DNA of 64,000 nucleotides from [Empedobacter] haloabium (GCA_008011715.2 CP136508.1:5332001-5396000); one strand, 5' to 3'; counted from the first letter of the stretch, positions 43,587 through 53,357 are shown. A program made the numbers and translations. The notes: generated by a model not told the origin, from the letters alone.

Positions 43587-45878
43587 GTGGCATTCAACGA
43601 TATGGCGCACTGGCGCACCCAGATCTTCTCCCAACTGCTGTCGATCGTGACGGTACTGGGTATCGTCGCGGCCGTGCCCAGCGTGGCGCTGGCGCTGCAC
43701 GAAGGGCTGATGGCCATCGTCCTGACCGATATCGCGGCGCTGGCCTGGCTGCTGGGCGTCTGGCGCGCGCGCTGCCTGTCGTACACGGCCCGCGTCGTCA
43801 ACCTGCTGGCGATCCTGTATTTTGTCGGCGTCGGCCTGATGGTGACGGTCGGGCCGGTCAGTCAGGTCTACCTGCTGGCCCCGCCCGTGCTGGGCGCCGT
43901 GCTGCTGGGACTATGGCCCGCCCTGTTCGCGCTGGGCCTTGGTGCGGCCACCGTGCTGGCGCTCGGGCTGACGGGCCATGCGCGGCTGTACGTGACGGGC
44001 ATGCCGGAACATGCGCTGGCGCCATCGCTGGTGGTCACGTTGAACTTCCTGTGCGTGGGCCTGCTGCTGACGATCTCGTCGAGCGCGCTGCTGCAGCGGC
44101 TGGCACGCTCGCTGAAGGACCTGCGCAGTCACGCCGAATCGCTGCAGCACAACCGCGACCGGCTGGCGGCCGTCAACGCCGAACTGCGCCTGACATCGGC
44201 CGCCGTGGCGCGCCTGAACGAAATGGTCATGATCGCCGAGGCGGTACCCGGTACGGCGGCCGAGCAGCCGATCACCTTCGTCAACGACGCCTTCCTGCGC
44301 CGCACCGGCTATACCCGCGAGGAGCTGATGGGCCAGAGCATGCGCATCATGCACGGGCCACTGACGGACGCACTGGAAGTGCAGCGCGTCGTCGAGGCTA
44401 TGCGCCGGGTGGAATCCGTGACGGCGGAGCTGATGAACTATACGAAGTCGGGCGAGCCTTACCTCGTCGAGATGGAGATGGTGCCGTTCGCCGACGAAGG
44501 CGGTACCAATACGCACTGGGTCGTGGTGGGGCGCGACATCACGGAGCGCAAGCGCGCCGCCGATGCGATCCACAACCTGGCCTTCTACGACGTGCTGACC
44601 GGCCTGCCGAACCGCCGCCTGTTGATGGACCGCCTGGAACACATGCTGGCCAGCGCCCAGCGCGATCAGCGCTGCGGCGCCGTCATCTTCATCGACCTCG
44701 ATCACTTCAAGTACATCAACGACGCCCGTGGCCACGCCACCGGCGACTCGATGCTGCGCAAGGCGGCCCAGCGCCTGACGCAGCTGGTGCGCTCGGACGA
44801 CACCGTGGCGCGCCTGGGCGGCGACGAATTCGTCGTGCTGCTGCAGAACCTGGGCCGCGACCCCGATGCCGCCACCCACGCGGCGCTGGCGATGGCCGAA
44901 CGCATCCGCGACGCGATCCGCAAGAGCTTCGAGATCGATGGCCAATCGTATACCTCGTCGGCCAGCATCGGCGTGGCCGTGCTGCCGCGCGGCGGCCAGA
45001 CGGTGCAGGACCTGCTGCGCGAGGCCGACATCGCGATGTACCGCGCCAAGGCCGAGGGCCGCAATGGCGTGGCGCTGTTCGAATCGACCATGCGCGCCGA
45101 AGTGGAACGGCGCCTGACGATGGAGCGCGACCTGTCGATGGCGCTGGAGAACGGCGAACTGCAGATGCACCTGCAGCTGCAGGTCAGCCAGGACACCACG
45201 CCGGTCGGCGCCGAGCTGCTGATGCGCTGGCGCCGCGCCGACGGCACGCACGTGCCGCCGGACATCTTCATTCCGGTGGCCGAAGCGACAGGGCTGATCG
45301 TGCCGCTGGGTCGCTGGGCGCTGCGCCAGGCCTGCCTGGCCTGGCTGCGGCTGGACGCCGAGGGATCGGCGCTGCCGCTGTCCGTCAATGTCAGCCCGTC
45401 GCAGTTCCGCCAGGCCGACTTCGTGGCCGACGTGCGCACGATCCTGGAAGAGACGGGCGCGCCCGCCACGCAGCTGATCTTCGAGGTGACGGAAGGCCTC
45501 CTGATCGAGAACCTGGACGACACCATCGAGCGCATGCACGAACTGGCGCAGCTGGGCATCCGCTTCTCGATCGACGACTTCGGCACCGGCTACTCCAACC
45601 TCGCCTACCTGAAACGCATGCCGCTGTACGAGCTGAAGATCGACCGCAGCTTCATCCACGACATGCCCGGCGACGCCAACGGCACCGCGATCGTGCAGTC
45701 GATCATGGCGATGGCGGGCCACCTGGGCCTGCGCGTGGTCGCCGAAGGCGTCGAGACACACGAGCAGGCCGCCTTCCTGGCCGAGCACGGCAGCCCCGGC
45801 ATGCAGGGCTACCTGTTTGCCCGGCCGATGCCGCTGCCGGACATGATTGCCTTGCTGGGCACCTCTGCCGATACCTAG
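43587..45878 (+). CDS. Membrane PAS-GGDEF-EAL c-di-GMP enzyme
   Basis: 763 residues: six membrane helices (to about 175), a coiled linker, a PAS domain (about 205-325), a GGDEF domain with RLGGDEF and an RSDD inhibitory site, and an EAL domain. The EAL motif reads GAELLMRW (ELL), but the other catalytic signatures are present (NVSPSQF, FEVTEG, DDFGTGYSN, KIDRSFI, AEGVET), so it may both make and break c-di-GMP. The GTG at 43587 is the track-consistent start; an ATG five codons later is possible and neither has a good ribosome site. Confidence 0.9.
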   Translation: MAFNDMAHWRTQIFSQLLSIVTVLGIVAAVPSVALALHEGLMAIVLTDIAALAWLLGVWRARCLSYTARVVNLLAILYFVGVGLMVTVGPVSQVYLLAPPVLGAVLLGLWPALFALGLGAATVLALGLTGHARLYVTGMPEHALAPSLVVTLNFLCVGLLLTISSSALLQRLARSLKDLRSHAESLQHNRDRLAAVNAELRLTSAAVARLNEMVMIAEAVPGTAAEQPITFVNDAFLRRTGYTREELMGQSMRIMHGPLTDALEVQRVVEAMRRVESVTAELMNYTKSGEPYLVEMEMVPFADEGGTNTHWVVVGRDITERKRAADAIHNLAFYDVLTGLPNRRLLMDRLEHMLASAQRDQRCGAVIFIDLDHFKYINDARGHATGDSMLRKAAQRLTQLVRSDDTVARLGGDEFVVLLQNLGRDPDAATHAALAMAERIRDAIRKSFEIDGQSYTSSASIGVAVLPRGGQTVQDLLREADIAMYRAKAEGRNGVALFESTMRAEVERRLTMERDLSMALENGELQMHLQLQVSQDTTPVGAELLMRWRRADGTHVPPDIFIPVAEATGLIVPLGRWALRQACLAWLRLDAEGSALPLSVNVSPSQFRQADFVADVRTILEETGAPATQLIFEVTEGLLIENLDDTIERMHELAQLGIRFSIDDFGTGYSNLAYLKRMPLYELKIDRSFIHDMPGDANGTAIVQSIMAMAGHLGLRVVAEGVETHEQAAFLAEHGSPGMQGYLFARPMPLPDMIALLGTSADT

Positions 45879-45894
45879 CCTCATGACAAGCCCG

Positions 45895-45949
45895 TGGTGA
45901 CAGGCACCTGTTTGTGCGTCTCGGACGCGCAAACAGGTGCCTGTCACCA
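45895..45949. repeat. Long hairpin element with CAGGTGCCTGTCACC arms
   Basis: Perfect 20-bp arms TGGTGACAGGCACCTGTTTG (45895-45914) and its complement (45930-45949), with a nested GCGTC-TCG-GACGC in the loop. The core GGTGACAGGCACC fits the degenerate 13-mer of the other palindromes. It lies 16 bases after the GGDEF-EAL gene and is followed by a GGGGTTTT run. Confidence 0.85.
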
Positions 45950-45978
45950 GGGGTTTTCTCGCTATTTCTGCCGTCCGA

Positions 45979-46007
45979 TTGAGCAATATCAAGACGGACT
46001 TTATTTT
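45979..46007 (+). promoter_or_regulatory. Candidate promoter of the esterase-like gene
   Basis: TTGAGC and TATTTT are 17 bases apart. This would give a leader of roughly 170 bases before the ATG at 46183. The 300-base gap after the GGDEF-EAL gene otherwise holds only the hairpin at 45895 and no readable gene. Confidence 0.35.
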
Positions 46008-46182
46008 GGCGGAATCCATCAAAACGCTGGCACGAACGGACAATACCGCACGGTCGTGCTTCCGTACTCTCCCACTCCAGCCAGCAGCCTCGGCCATTTC
46101 CGCCTCCGCTGCAGTACCCGCAACACCACCGCTGCACCCACGTTTCACTCACCCAGCTTCACTTACACCTCGGAGACAAGAG

Positions 46183-47055
46183 ATGAAATTCAGCAAGTGG
46201 AAGAGCTGCACCCTGGCCACGGCACTGGCGCTGGCCGCCGCCCTGCCGGCGCAAGCCGGCAATACCGGCCTGGCATTCGTACATGGCACCGGCAGCCAGA
46301 CCAATGCCGCCAAGGACTACTGGACCCAGGAGATGATCGACTCGGTCCGGCAAGGCCTGCCGAACCAGTCGCTGTACGTCGTCGTCAACTGCGACTTCAA
46401 CCAGTACATGTGGGCCAGCGCCGCCGGCGGCTGCCTGGCGGACCAGCTGCACCGCTTCATCGTCAACAACGACATCACGGACCTGGTCGTCGAAACCCAT
46501 TCGAACGGCGGCAACATCATCCGCTGGATCATGTCCAATCCCACCCAGGACAGCCGCTTCCCCACCATCATCCGGGCGATCCGCTGGGTCAATGCGCTGG
46601 CGCCGTCGTCGGCCGGCACCCCGCTGGCCGATGCCGCCATCAGCGGCAACGCCTTCGAGGCGTCGGTCGGCTGGCTGCTGGGCTTCAAGAACGACGCCGT
46701 GCGCCAGCAGCAGGTCAGCTGGATGGCCAACTACAACAACACGATGCTGTACGGGACCGCCGGCCGCCCGGCGCTGCCGAAACCGTTCCACAGCGTGGTC
46801 GGCACGGACGTCGACAGCTCGCCGTTCGATGGCGACAGCTACTGCGGCGGCTACGCCGAAAACGTGGGCCTGGAAGTGACGCAGGGCTGGCTGAACAGCT
46901 GCTCGGACGGCTTCCTGGAATGCACCAGCCAGTCCGCCGCCGGCACCCGCTGGTTCTACGACAAGGATCGCACCAGCGGCGCCGAGCCGCTGTCGCACAA
47001 CCAGAGCCGCCGCAAGTGCTTCGGCCTGGACGTCATTCTGCGTAACGACATCTGA
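46183..47055 (+). CDS. Secreted esterase/lipase-like alpha-beta hydrolase
   Basis: 290 residues with a signal peptide (LATALALAAALPAQA). LAFVHGTGSQTN fits the first strand and oxyanion turn, and VVETHSNGGNIIRW fits a nucleophile elbow around Ser, but with Thr in place of the usual first Gly of GxSxG. Several Cys pairs (DGDSYCGGY, SCSDGFLEC) suggest disulfides. GGAG precedes the ATG. It lies nine bases before the DUF4785 gene, probably in one transcript. Activity is inferred from the fold pattern only. Confidence 0.65.
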   Translation: MKFSKWKSCTLATALALAAALPAQAGNTGLAFVHGTGSQTNAAKDYWTQEMIDSVRQGLPNQSLYVVVNCDFNQYMWASAAGGCLADQLHRFIVNNDITDLVVETHSNGGNIIRWIMSNPTQDSRFPTIIRAIRWVNALAPSSAGTPLADAAISGNAFEASVGWLLGFKNDAVRQQQVSWMANYNNTMLYGTAGRPALPKPFHSVVGTDVDSSPFDGDSYCGGYAENVGLEVTQGWLNSCSDGFLECTSQSAAGTRWFYDKDRTSGAEPLSHNQSRRKCFGLDVILRNDI

Positions 47056-47064
47056 GGAGCCGCC

Positions 47065-48399
47065 ATGACCATGCAACTGAAACTGCTGGCAGCCCTGTGC
47101 TGCACCACCCTGGCCGCCCACGCCGAACTGCTGCCGCAACGCGCCGGCGACCTGACCCCGGCCGCGCTGCGTGCCGCCCCCGCGAGCGGCACGCTGGCCG
47201 CCAAGATGCCGTCGGTGACGCGCGAACCCGTGTCGTTCAGCTGGGCCTCGCGCGCCGCCGTCGCCGCGCCGCAGCCGTTCGTCGCGCAAAGCCGCGAAGC
47301 CTACTTCACGGTGACGGGCGCCGAGCTGGAACAAGGCGTCGCGCTGCCGACCACCGCGCCGCGCGCCATCGTGCGCCTGCAACCGGTGGGCGAAGCGTCG
47401 ATCCGCGAGAACGAGGCGATCCATCCTTCCGCGCTGATCCTGATCGACGCGGCCGGGCGTGAGCGCAATGCCGGCGACGGCATGGAGACGCTGGTCTCGG
47501 CCGACCGCCTGGCCAAGGCCGACTTGCCGTTCGCCTCCGGCACCTCGGCGTTCCGCCTTGGCGCCGACGTCGGCAGCGGCCCGGTGCGCATGCGGGCGCA
47601 GGGCCTGAACCCGGGCCAGCGCTACCTCGTCAACGTGGTGGAGCCGGACAGCCCGCTGGCGCTGACGATGCAGACCACGTCCGCCGCCTACCTGCAGGGC
47701 CAGCAGCTGACCGTGCTGGCGCAGCTGCAGTACCTGGCCGACAAGGTCGCCCCTGGCCGCATCGACGCCAGGCTGGTGGCGCCGACGGGCCGCAGCTATC
47801 CGCTGGAATTCAAACGCGGTGCCGACGGCCGCATGGCCGCCGTCGTCGCCCCGGCTGCCGCGGATGCCGCCGAACCGGGCCTGTGGGAAGTGCAGGCGAA
47901 CGTGGAAGCCACGGTCAAAGGCCAGCGTGCCCTGCGCTCGACCCGCTTCGCCGTGCCGGTGGCGCTGCCGACGGCCAGGCTGACGCGCAGCGCCGACCTG
48001 GCCGGCGAGAACGGTGCCCTGACGGTCAAGTTGGGCGTGGAGGCCGCGAGCGCGGGCCGCTATGAGGTGCGTGGCGTGTTGTACGGCACCGTGCAGGGCA
48101 GCCTGCAACCGCTCGCCGTGGGCAACGCGGCGCAGTGGGTCGAGCCGGGCCAGGCCACCATCGGCCTGCCGTTCGACGCGGCACTGCTGGCCGGCAGCAC
48201 CGGCCCGTACGAACTGCGCGACCTGCAGCTGCTGGACCAGGGCCGCCTGGCGGTGCTGCAGCGCCAGCAACTGGCGCTGACGATGGCCGAGTCCGACGTG
48301 GCCAAGCTGGTGCCGCAGCGTAGCGCCGTGGCGCTGCCTTCCTCGGCACGGGTGAAGAAGGACGTGGACGCCGGCGCCGGCACGGGCGACGTCCAGTAA
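47065..48399 (+). CDS. DUF4785-like secreted protein
   Basis: 444 residues with a signal peptide (LLAALCCTTLAAHA) and repeated beta-sandwich-like segments (about 215-420; LWEVQANVEATVKGQRALRS, GRYEVRGVLYGTVQGSL). It matches the DUF4785 pattern that I know from Legionella and xanthomonads, a family of unknown function. AGGAG lies before the ATG. It follows the esterase-like gene and could be its partner outside the cell. It ends before a palindromic element. Confidence 0.7.
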   Translation: MTMQLKLLAALCCTTLAAHAELLPQRAGDLTPAALRAAPASGTLAAKMPSVTREPVSFSWASRAAVAAPQPFVAQSREAYFTVTGAELEQGVALPTTAPRAIVRLQPVGEASIRENEAIHPSALILIDAAGRERNAGDGMETLVSADRLAKADLPFASGTSAFRLGADVGSGPVRMRAQGLNPGQRYLVNVVEPDSPLALTMQTTSAAYLQGQQLTVLAQLQYLADKVAPGRIDARLVAPTGRSYPLEFKRGADGRMAAVVAPAAADAAEPGLWEVQANVEATVKGQRALRSTRFAVPVALPTARLTRSADLAGENGALTVKLGVEAASAGRYEVRGVLYGTVQGSLQPLAVGNAAQWVEPGQATIGLPFDAALLAGSTGPYELRDLQLLDQGRLAVLQRQQLALTMAESDVAKLVPQRSAVALPSSARVKKDVDAGAGTGDVQ

Positions 48400-48411
48400 C
48401 GGCGGCGTACA

Positions 48412-48508
48412 GGGGTCAGTCCCCTCGGGGACTGACCCCGAAGTTTGGCTCGCGAGTCGCCGAAGTCTGGGACAAACTTCAGGGTCAGTCCCCTGCGGGG
48501 ACAGACCC
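48412..48508. repeat. Modular palindromic element (intergenic, convergent genes)
   Basis: GGGGTCAGTCCCC, TC, GGGGACTGACCCC, GAAGTTTG (48440-48447), 25-base loop, CAAACTTC (48473-48480), GGGTCAGTCCCC, TGC, GGGGACAGACCC. The leftmost word is flipped relative to the copies at 2883 and 37803 (GTCAGTC for GTCTGTC), so the first two words form their own hairpin. It separates the convergent genes ending at 48399 and 48517. Confidence 0.85.
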
Positions 48509-48516
48509 TTTGACGC

Positions 48517-49827
48517 TCAGTCGCGCAGCCCGCTCGCCAGCCGTGGCGACGACAGCAGCTCCTTGAACGCGGCCCAGCGCTGCGCCCGCGCCTGCGCCGG
48601 GTCGGTGCTGGTGACGCGCCGCTCGACCCACGCTTTCACCAGGTCCTTGCCCAGGTTGTAGTTGATCACGTAGCCGCGCACCGCGTCGTAGAACTGCACC
48701 CGCTGCCCGGCCTTTTCCGGCGGATACAGCGCCACGTTGGTCAGCCACTCGATGGCCTGCTCGCGCGTGAAGCGCCCCTCCAGGTAGTGCATGGCGATGT
48801 CGTTGTCGGCGTAGCTCAATTGCCCCAGCAGCTTGACCAGGCTGCCGTATTGCGCCGCCAGCCTGGGATCGAGGCCGGCCAGCGGATACAGCACGTCGCG
48901 CTCGAAGGCGATCCGTTCGTCGTCCGGGAAGGCCATCTCGATGCCGTAGTTGGCGCTGCCCTCGGCCACCAGCGACATCGGCGAATACAACGGATAGACG
49001 CTGAACTCGACCCAGTTGCGCTCCTTGACGAGGGCCTGCTCCAGCAGCGCGTTGTAGACGTGGTGGCCCGGATAGCCTTCATGGCAGCCCAGGTCCACGG
49101 CCCGCTCGATATAGATCGGGAACTCCGTGTTGATCTGGATCAGGCTATGGGCGTCGCCCTTGTACCAGTTATAGCCGGACCACGGCTTGCCGGTGACGAA
49201 TTCCAGCACGAAGCTCTCGTTGGCCGGCAGCTTCAGGTACTTCGCGGTGCGCTCGCGGCAAGCCGCGATGGCCGCCTCCATCACCGGTTTCAGGCGCTCC
49301 CTGGGCACCGCGAAGCGGGCCCGGAACGCCTGCACGCGCTGCGGCAGCGGGCCCTTGCCCGGCACCAGCCGGTCGATTTGCGCCAGCAGCTTCTCGTAAT
49401 GCGCGCGGTCGTGGTGCGGCGTGACGGCGTCGTACAGCAGCGCCGTCTCCTCGTCGAACGTGAATTTTTTCCCGGCGAGCATGTCGACCCGGGCCGTCAT
49501 CGCGCGCAGCTGCTTGCGCAGGAACTCGATGCGCAGCGCTTCGTCGGCGCTCGCGCCCTGCTTGTCCGCCAGATCGGCGATCGCGGCCTGCACGCCGGCG
49601 CGGATCGACGGCAAATCCTGCTTGTCGCGCGCGGCCTGCTCCTGCAAGACCGCCGGGCCATAGTAGGCGTCCACGTAGTCCTTGTCGTGCTGGCCCACGG
49701 CCAGCACCAGCGTGCGATAACGCTCCGCCACCTCCTGCACCGAGGCCGCCCTGGCGCTGCCGGCCAGCAGCAGCGCCAGTCCACCCGCCACCGCACCCGC
49801 GATGACCTTGACCGCCATTTTTTTCAT
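48517..49827 (-). CDS. DUF885-family putative metallopeptidase
   Basis: 436 residues with a signal peptide (VIAGAVAGGLALLLAGSARA). The DUF885 zinc motif is CHEGYPGHHVYN, with the third acidic ligand probable in VAEGSANYGIEMAF. GGAGGGG precedes the ATG at 49827. Members are secreted carboxypeptidase-like proteins of largely unknown substrate. The start overlaps the MscS stop (ATGA), so the two are co-translated. Confidence 0.87.
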   Translation of the reverse strand: MKKMAVKVIAGAVAGGLALLLAGSARAASVQEVAERYRTLVLAVGQHDKDYVDAYYGPAVLQEQAARDKQDLPSIRAGVQAAIADLADKQGASADEALRIEFLRKQLRAMTARVDMLAGKKFTFDEETALLYDAVTPHHDRAHYEKLLAQIDRLVPGKGPLPQRVQAFRARFAVPRERLKPVMEAAIAACRERTAKYLKLPANESFVLEFVTGKPWSGYNWYKGDAHSLIQINTEFPIYIERAVDLGCHEGYPGHHVYNALLEQALVKERNWVEFSVYPLYSPMSLVAEGSANYGIEMAFPDDERIAFERDVLYPLAGLDPRLAAQYGSLVKLLGQLSYADNDIAMHYLEGRFTREQAIEWLTNVALYPPEKAGQRVQFYDAVRGYVINYNLGKDLVKAWVERRVTSTDPAQARAQRWAAFKELLSSPRLASGLRD

Positions 49828-50930
49828 GTCCCCTCCCGCTTGTTGGAAGCGGGTGAGTGTAGTGGAGAGGCCCCTTCGATGCAATCGAAGGGATCGCGCA
49901 CGATCATCCGGGCCGGATACGCGACCTCGATGCCGCGCTCCTTCAGGCCGCGCAGCACGGCCAGCAGGATCGACTGCTGCGTGTCCATGAAGATGAAATA
50001 GTCCGGGCTCTTGATCCAGTAGACCACCTCGAAATTCAACGACCACTCGGCCAGGTCGCGCAGGTGGGCGCGTTCGAACGAAGCGGTCTGCTCGTGCGCC
50101 TCGATGATCGCCTTGATCATCGGCGGAATGGCTTCCAGCCTGGCCGGATCGGTGGCGTAGTGCACGCGCAGGATGAAGGCGGCGCGGCGCGTGAACATGC
50201 GCGTCTGGTTCAGGATGCGCGCCTTCAGGATGTCGCCGTTGGAGAAGATCACCTGGTCGCCGCCCAGGCCGCGCAGCCGCGTCGTCTTCAGGCCGATGTA
50301 TTCGACGGTGCCCAGATGCTCGCCGACGATGATGAAGTCACCCACGACGAACGGCTTGTCCAGCACGATCGACAGCGATGCCAGCAGATCGCCCAGGATG
50401 TTCTGCACCGCCAGCGCCACCGCGATACCGCCGATCCCCAGGCTGGCCACCAGGGTCGTGATGTTGAAACCCAGGTTGTCCAGGATCATCAACATGAACA
50501 CGACCCAGACCACCAGGCGCAGCAGGAAGTCGATGATCGCGGTGGAGGCCGCGCTGGCCACGCTTTCCGTGCCCATGGCGGCCTGGCGGTAGCGGCTGCG
50601 CCAGGCGCGCACGGCGGTATCGGCCCAGATCGCGGCCTGGATCAGCATGGCCGAGACGGCTACCCGCCACAGCCACAGCTCGTACTTGCGCGGAAACTCC
50701 AGCATCAGCGAGCCCAGGTACAGCGCCAGGATCAGGATGAAGATCGTGTAGGTCGCACGCAGCAGGCGCAGGAACCAGTCGTCCACCCGCGTCTCGCTGC
50801 GCTCGGCAACCTGGGCCAGCCGGTGGATCAGGAGGTAGCGCGCGGTGTACATCAGCACGGCGGTCGCAAACGCCACCGCCACCGCGGTGCCCCACTCCTC
50901 GATCGAGTTGCCCATGAAAACCAGCCGCAT
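49824..50930 (-). CDS. MscS-family mechanosensitive channel
   Basis: 368 residues: four to five N-terminal helices and the MscS pore and beta domain. The pore helix is LVASLGIGGIAVALAVQN; then come LGDLLASLSIVLDKPFVVGDF and TVEYIGLKTTRLRG. GGAGGGGACGC precedes the ATG at 50930. It should release solutes on osmotic downshock. First of a two-gene unit with DUF885. Confidence 0.92.
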   Translation of the reverse strand: MRLVFMGNSIEEWGTAVAVAFATAVLMYTARYLLIHRLAQVAERSETRVDDWFLRLLRATYTIFILILALYLGSLMLEFPRKYELWLWRVAVSAMLIQAAIWADTAVRAWRSRYRQAAMGTESVASAASTAIIDFLLRLVVWVVFMLMILDNLGFNITTLVASLGIGGIAVALAVQNILGDLLASLSIVLDKPFVVGDFIIVGEHLGTVEYIGLKTTRLRGLGGDQVIFSNGDILKARILNQTRMFTRRAAFILRVHYATDPARLEAIPPMIKAIIEAHEQTASFERAHLRDLAEWSLNFEVVYWIKSPDYFIFMDTQQSILLAVLRGLKERGIEVAYPARMIVRDPFDCIEGASPLHSPASNKREGT

Positions 50931-51104
50931 GCGTCCCCTCCAAGCTTGATCCAGCCAACCAGTTTACCGAAGCGGGCCGCGGCACCGCGCACACATGCCT
51001 GGCCATGGCCTCACCGTACTGTTCAGTTACGCGAGGCAATACGGCGCCAACGTTTTGATTTTTTCGCCATACTTCCTCCCTCGTTCGACTAGCTCACCAA
51101 TAAC

Positions 51105-53357
51105 ATGAAAAATGATGACGAAATTCAAAGCCAGGTGATCGAGTTATGGGGCGGACTGGAAGCAACGGTCAACCGCGTGCGCGATCGGTATTTCAGTCAA
51201 ATGGACCAGAACGGACACAAGACCCGGATCAGCGACCTGGACCGCTTTGCGGCACTGGGCATCAAGGCGATCCGCTACCCGGTCCTGTGGGAGCTGACGG
51301 CGCCGGACGGCGTCGACAAGGCCGACTGGTCCTGGGCCGACGAACGGCTGCCGGCCCTGCGCGACCTGGGTGTCGCGCCCATCGTGGGCCTGGTGCACCA
51401 TGGCAGCGGCCCCCGCCACACCAGCCTCGTCGACCCCGAGTTCGCCCCGCAACTGGCCGAATACGCAGGCGCCGTGGCGCAGCGCTTTCCGTGGGTGGAG
51501 TACTACACGCCCGTCAACGAACCTTGCACGACGGCCCGCTTCGCCGGCCTGTACGGCGTCTGGTACCCGCACGGCAAGAGCGACCTGGTCTTCCTGCAGG
51601 CGCTGATCAACCAGTGCAAGGGCGTGGTGCTGTCGATGCGGGCGATCCGCGCCGTCAACCCGAACGCCAAGCTGGTGCAGACCGATGACCTGGGCAAGAC
51701 CTACAGCACGCCGGAACTGTCCGACTGGGCCGATTTCTACAACGAGCGGCGCTGGCTGGCGTGGGACCTGTTGTGCGGCCGCGTGGACGAAGACCACACG
51801 CTGTGGCCATACATCCTGAAGAGCGGCATCGCCGCCGAGGACGTGCTGTGGTTCCGCGACAATCCCTGCCCGCCGGACATCGTGGGCCTGAACTACTACA
51901 TCACCAGCGAGCGCTGGCTGGACCACCGCGGCGAGCGTTATCCGGCCCGCTACGTGGGCGAGCACGGCTTCGCGGACATCGAGACGGCGCGCGCGCTGGC
52001 CACGCCGACCCCGGGCATCGGCCCGCTGATGGAGGAAGTATGGGAGCGCTACGGCCTGCCGATGGCCGTGACGGAAGCCCATATCGACGCCAACCGGGAA
52101 GACCAGTTGCGCTGGCTGCACGAAGTGTGGAACGCGGCGCACGACGTGCGCAAAAAAGGCGGCGACGTGCGCGCGGTGACCGTCTGGTCGCTGCTCGGCT
52201 CGTACGACTGGAACTGCCTCGTCACCGAGTGCCGCGGCTATTACGAGAACGGTGCCTACGACCTGCGCTCGCCGCAACCGCGGCCGACGGCGCTGGCGCG
52301 CCTGATGCAGGAACTGTCGACGGGCCGCACGCCGTCGAACCCGGTGCTGCAGGGATTGGGCTGGTGGCGCCGGCCGGGCCGCTTCCTGTGCCCGCCGGTG
52401 GCGACCAGCGCCACGGTGGCCGCCCTTCCCGCCGAACGCCACACGGCGCAGCGTCCCGTGCAGCCGATCCTGATCAGCGGTGCCACCGGCACCCTGGGCA
52501 GCGCGTTCGCCCGCATCTGCGAGGAACGCAACCTGGCCTTCCGCGTGCTGACGCGCCAGGAGATGGACATCGCCGACCCGGCCTCCGTCGAGGCGGCCAT
52601 CGAGCGCTACAAGCCCTGGGCCATCGTCAACGCGGGCGGCTACGTGCGCGTGCACGACGCGGAACAGGACAGCACCGGTTGCATGCGCGCCAACGCGCAC
52701 GGTCCCGTCGTGCTGGCGATCGCCTGCGCGCGCCACCAGGTTCACCTGCTGACGTTCTCCAGCGATCTGGTGTTCGATGGCGGCAAGGGCGGCCCGTACG
52801 TGGAAAGCGATCCGGTCGCGCCGCTGAACGTCTATGGCCAGAGCAAGGCCGAGGCGGAACGCCGCGTGCTGGCGGTCAATCCGGACGTGCTGATGGTGCG
52901 CACCAGCGCCTTCTTCGGCCCGTGGGACCAGCACAACTTCGTCACGCTGGCGCTGCAGGCGCTGAGTGCCGGCCGCCCATTCGCGGCCGCCGACGACCTG
53001 GTGGTCTCGCCGACCTACGTGCCGGACCTGGTGCAAACCTGCCTGGACCTGCTGATCGACCGCGAAAGCGGCATCTGGCACCTCAGTAACGGCGAAGCGC
53101 TCAGCTGGGCCGAGCTGGCGCGCCGCGTGTGCGCGCTGGCTGGCGTGGACAGCGCCGGCCTGGACGCGCGGCCATCGGCGGCACTGGACTATCCGGCCGC
53201 ACAACCGCGCTTCTCGGCGCTGGCCAGCGAACGGGGCAACCTGATGCCGACGCTGGATGACGCCTTGCAGCGCTACCTGCAGGCGGTGGCCGAAGTGCGC
53301 GAGGAAGGCGATACGCACGTGGGAGCGGCGCAGGCCGCGCATTACGGCGGGGTTTGA
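51105..53357 (+). CDS. Fusion of GH1-like glycosidase and RmlD-like sugar-nucleotide reductase
   Basis: 750 residues without a signal peptide. Residues 1-400 are GH1-like: the acid/base motif is YTPVNEPCT (Glu139), and the second carboxylate is probably Glu324 in VTEAHIDANRE, a variant of the usual TENG. From about 446 it is an extended short-chain reductase like dTDP-4-dehydrorhamnose reductase: ISGATGTLGS for NAD(P) binding, TFSSDLVFDGGKGGPY and YGQSKAEAERR (Tyr-Lys pair). Such fusions exist in some bacteria, but the pathway is not known to me; a role in making or recycling a deoxysugar glycoside is inference. Confidence 0.85.
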   Translation: MKNDDEIQSQVIELWGGLEATVNRVRDRYFSQMDQNGHKTRISDLDRFAALGIKAIRYPVLWELTAPDGVDKADWSWADERLPALRDLGVAPIVGLVHHGSGPRHTSLVDPEFAPQLAEYAGAVAQRFPWVEYYTPVNEPCTTARFAGLYGVWYPHGKSDLVFLQALINQCKGVVLSMRAIRAVNPNAKLVQTDDLGKTYSTPELSDWADFYNERRWLAWDLLCGRVDEDHTLWPYILKSGIAAEDVLWFRDNPCPPDIVGLNYYITSERWLDHRGERYPARYVGEHGFADIETARALATPTPGIGPLMEEVWERYGLPMAVTEAHIDANREDQLRWLHEVWNAAHDVRKKGGDVRAVTVWSLLGSYDWNCLVTECRGYYENGAYDLRSPQPRPTALARLMQELSTGRTPSNPVLQGLGWWRRPGRFLCPPVATSATVAALPAERHTAQRPVQPILISGATGTLGSAFARICEERNLAFRVLTRQEMDIADPASVEAAIERYKPWAIVNAGGYVRVHDAEQDSTGCMRANAHGPVVLAIACARHQVHLLTFSSDLVFDGGKGGPYVESDPVAPLNVYGQSKAEAERRVLAVNPDVLMVRTSAFFGPWDQHNFVTLALQALSAGRPFAAADDLVVSPTYVPDLVQTCLDLLIDRESGIWHLSNGEALSWAELARRVCALAGVDSAGLDARPSAALDYPAAQPRFSALASERGNLMPTLDDALQRYLQAVAEVREEGDTHVGAAQAAHYGGV

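Noticed and set aside
45181..45240. Degenerate, inactive EAL domain in the PAS-GGDEF-EAL protein because the motif reads ELL
   Set aside because: The catalytic Glu and the other conserved residues (Asn, Asp-Asp, Lys, later Glu) are all visible; a change at the middle position alone does not imply loss of activity.
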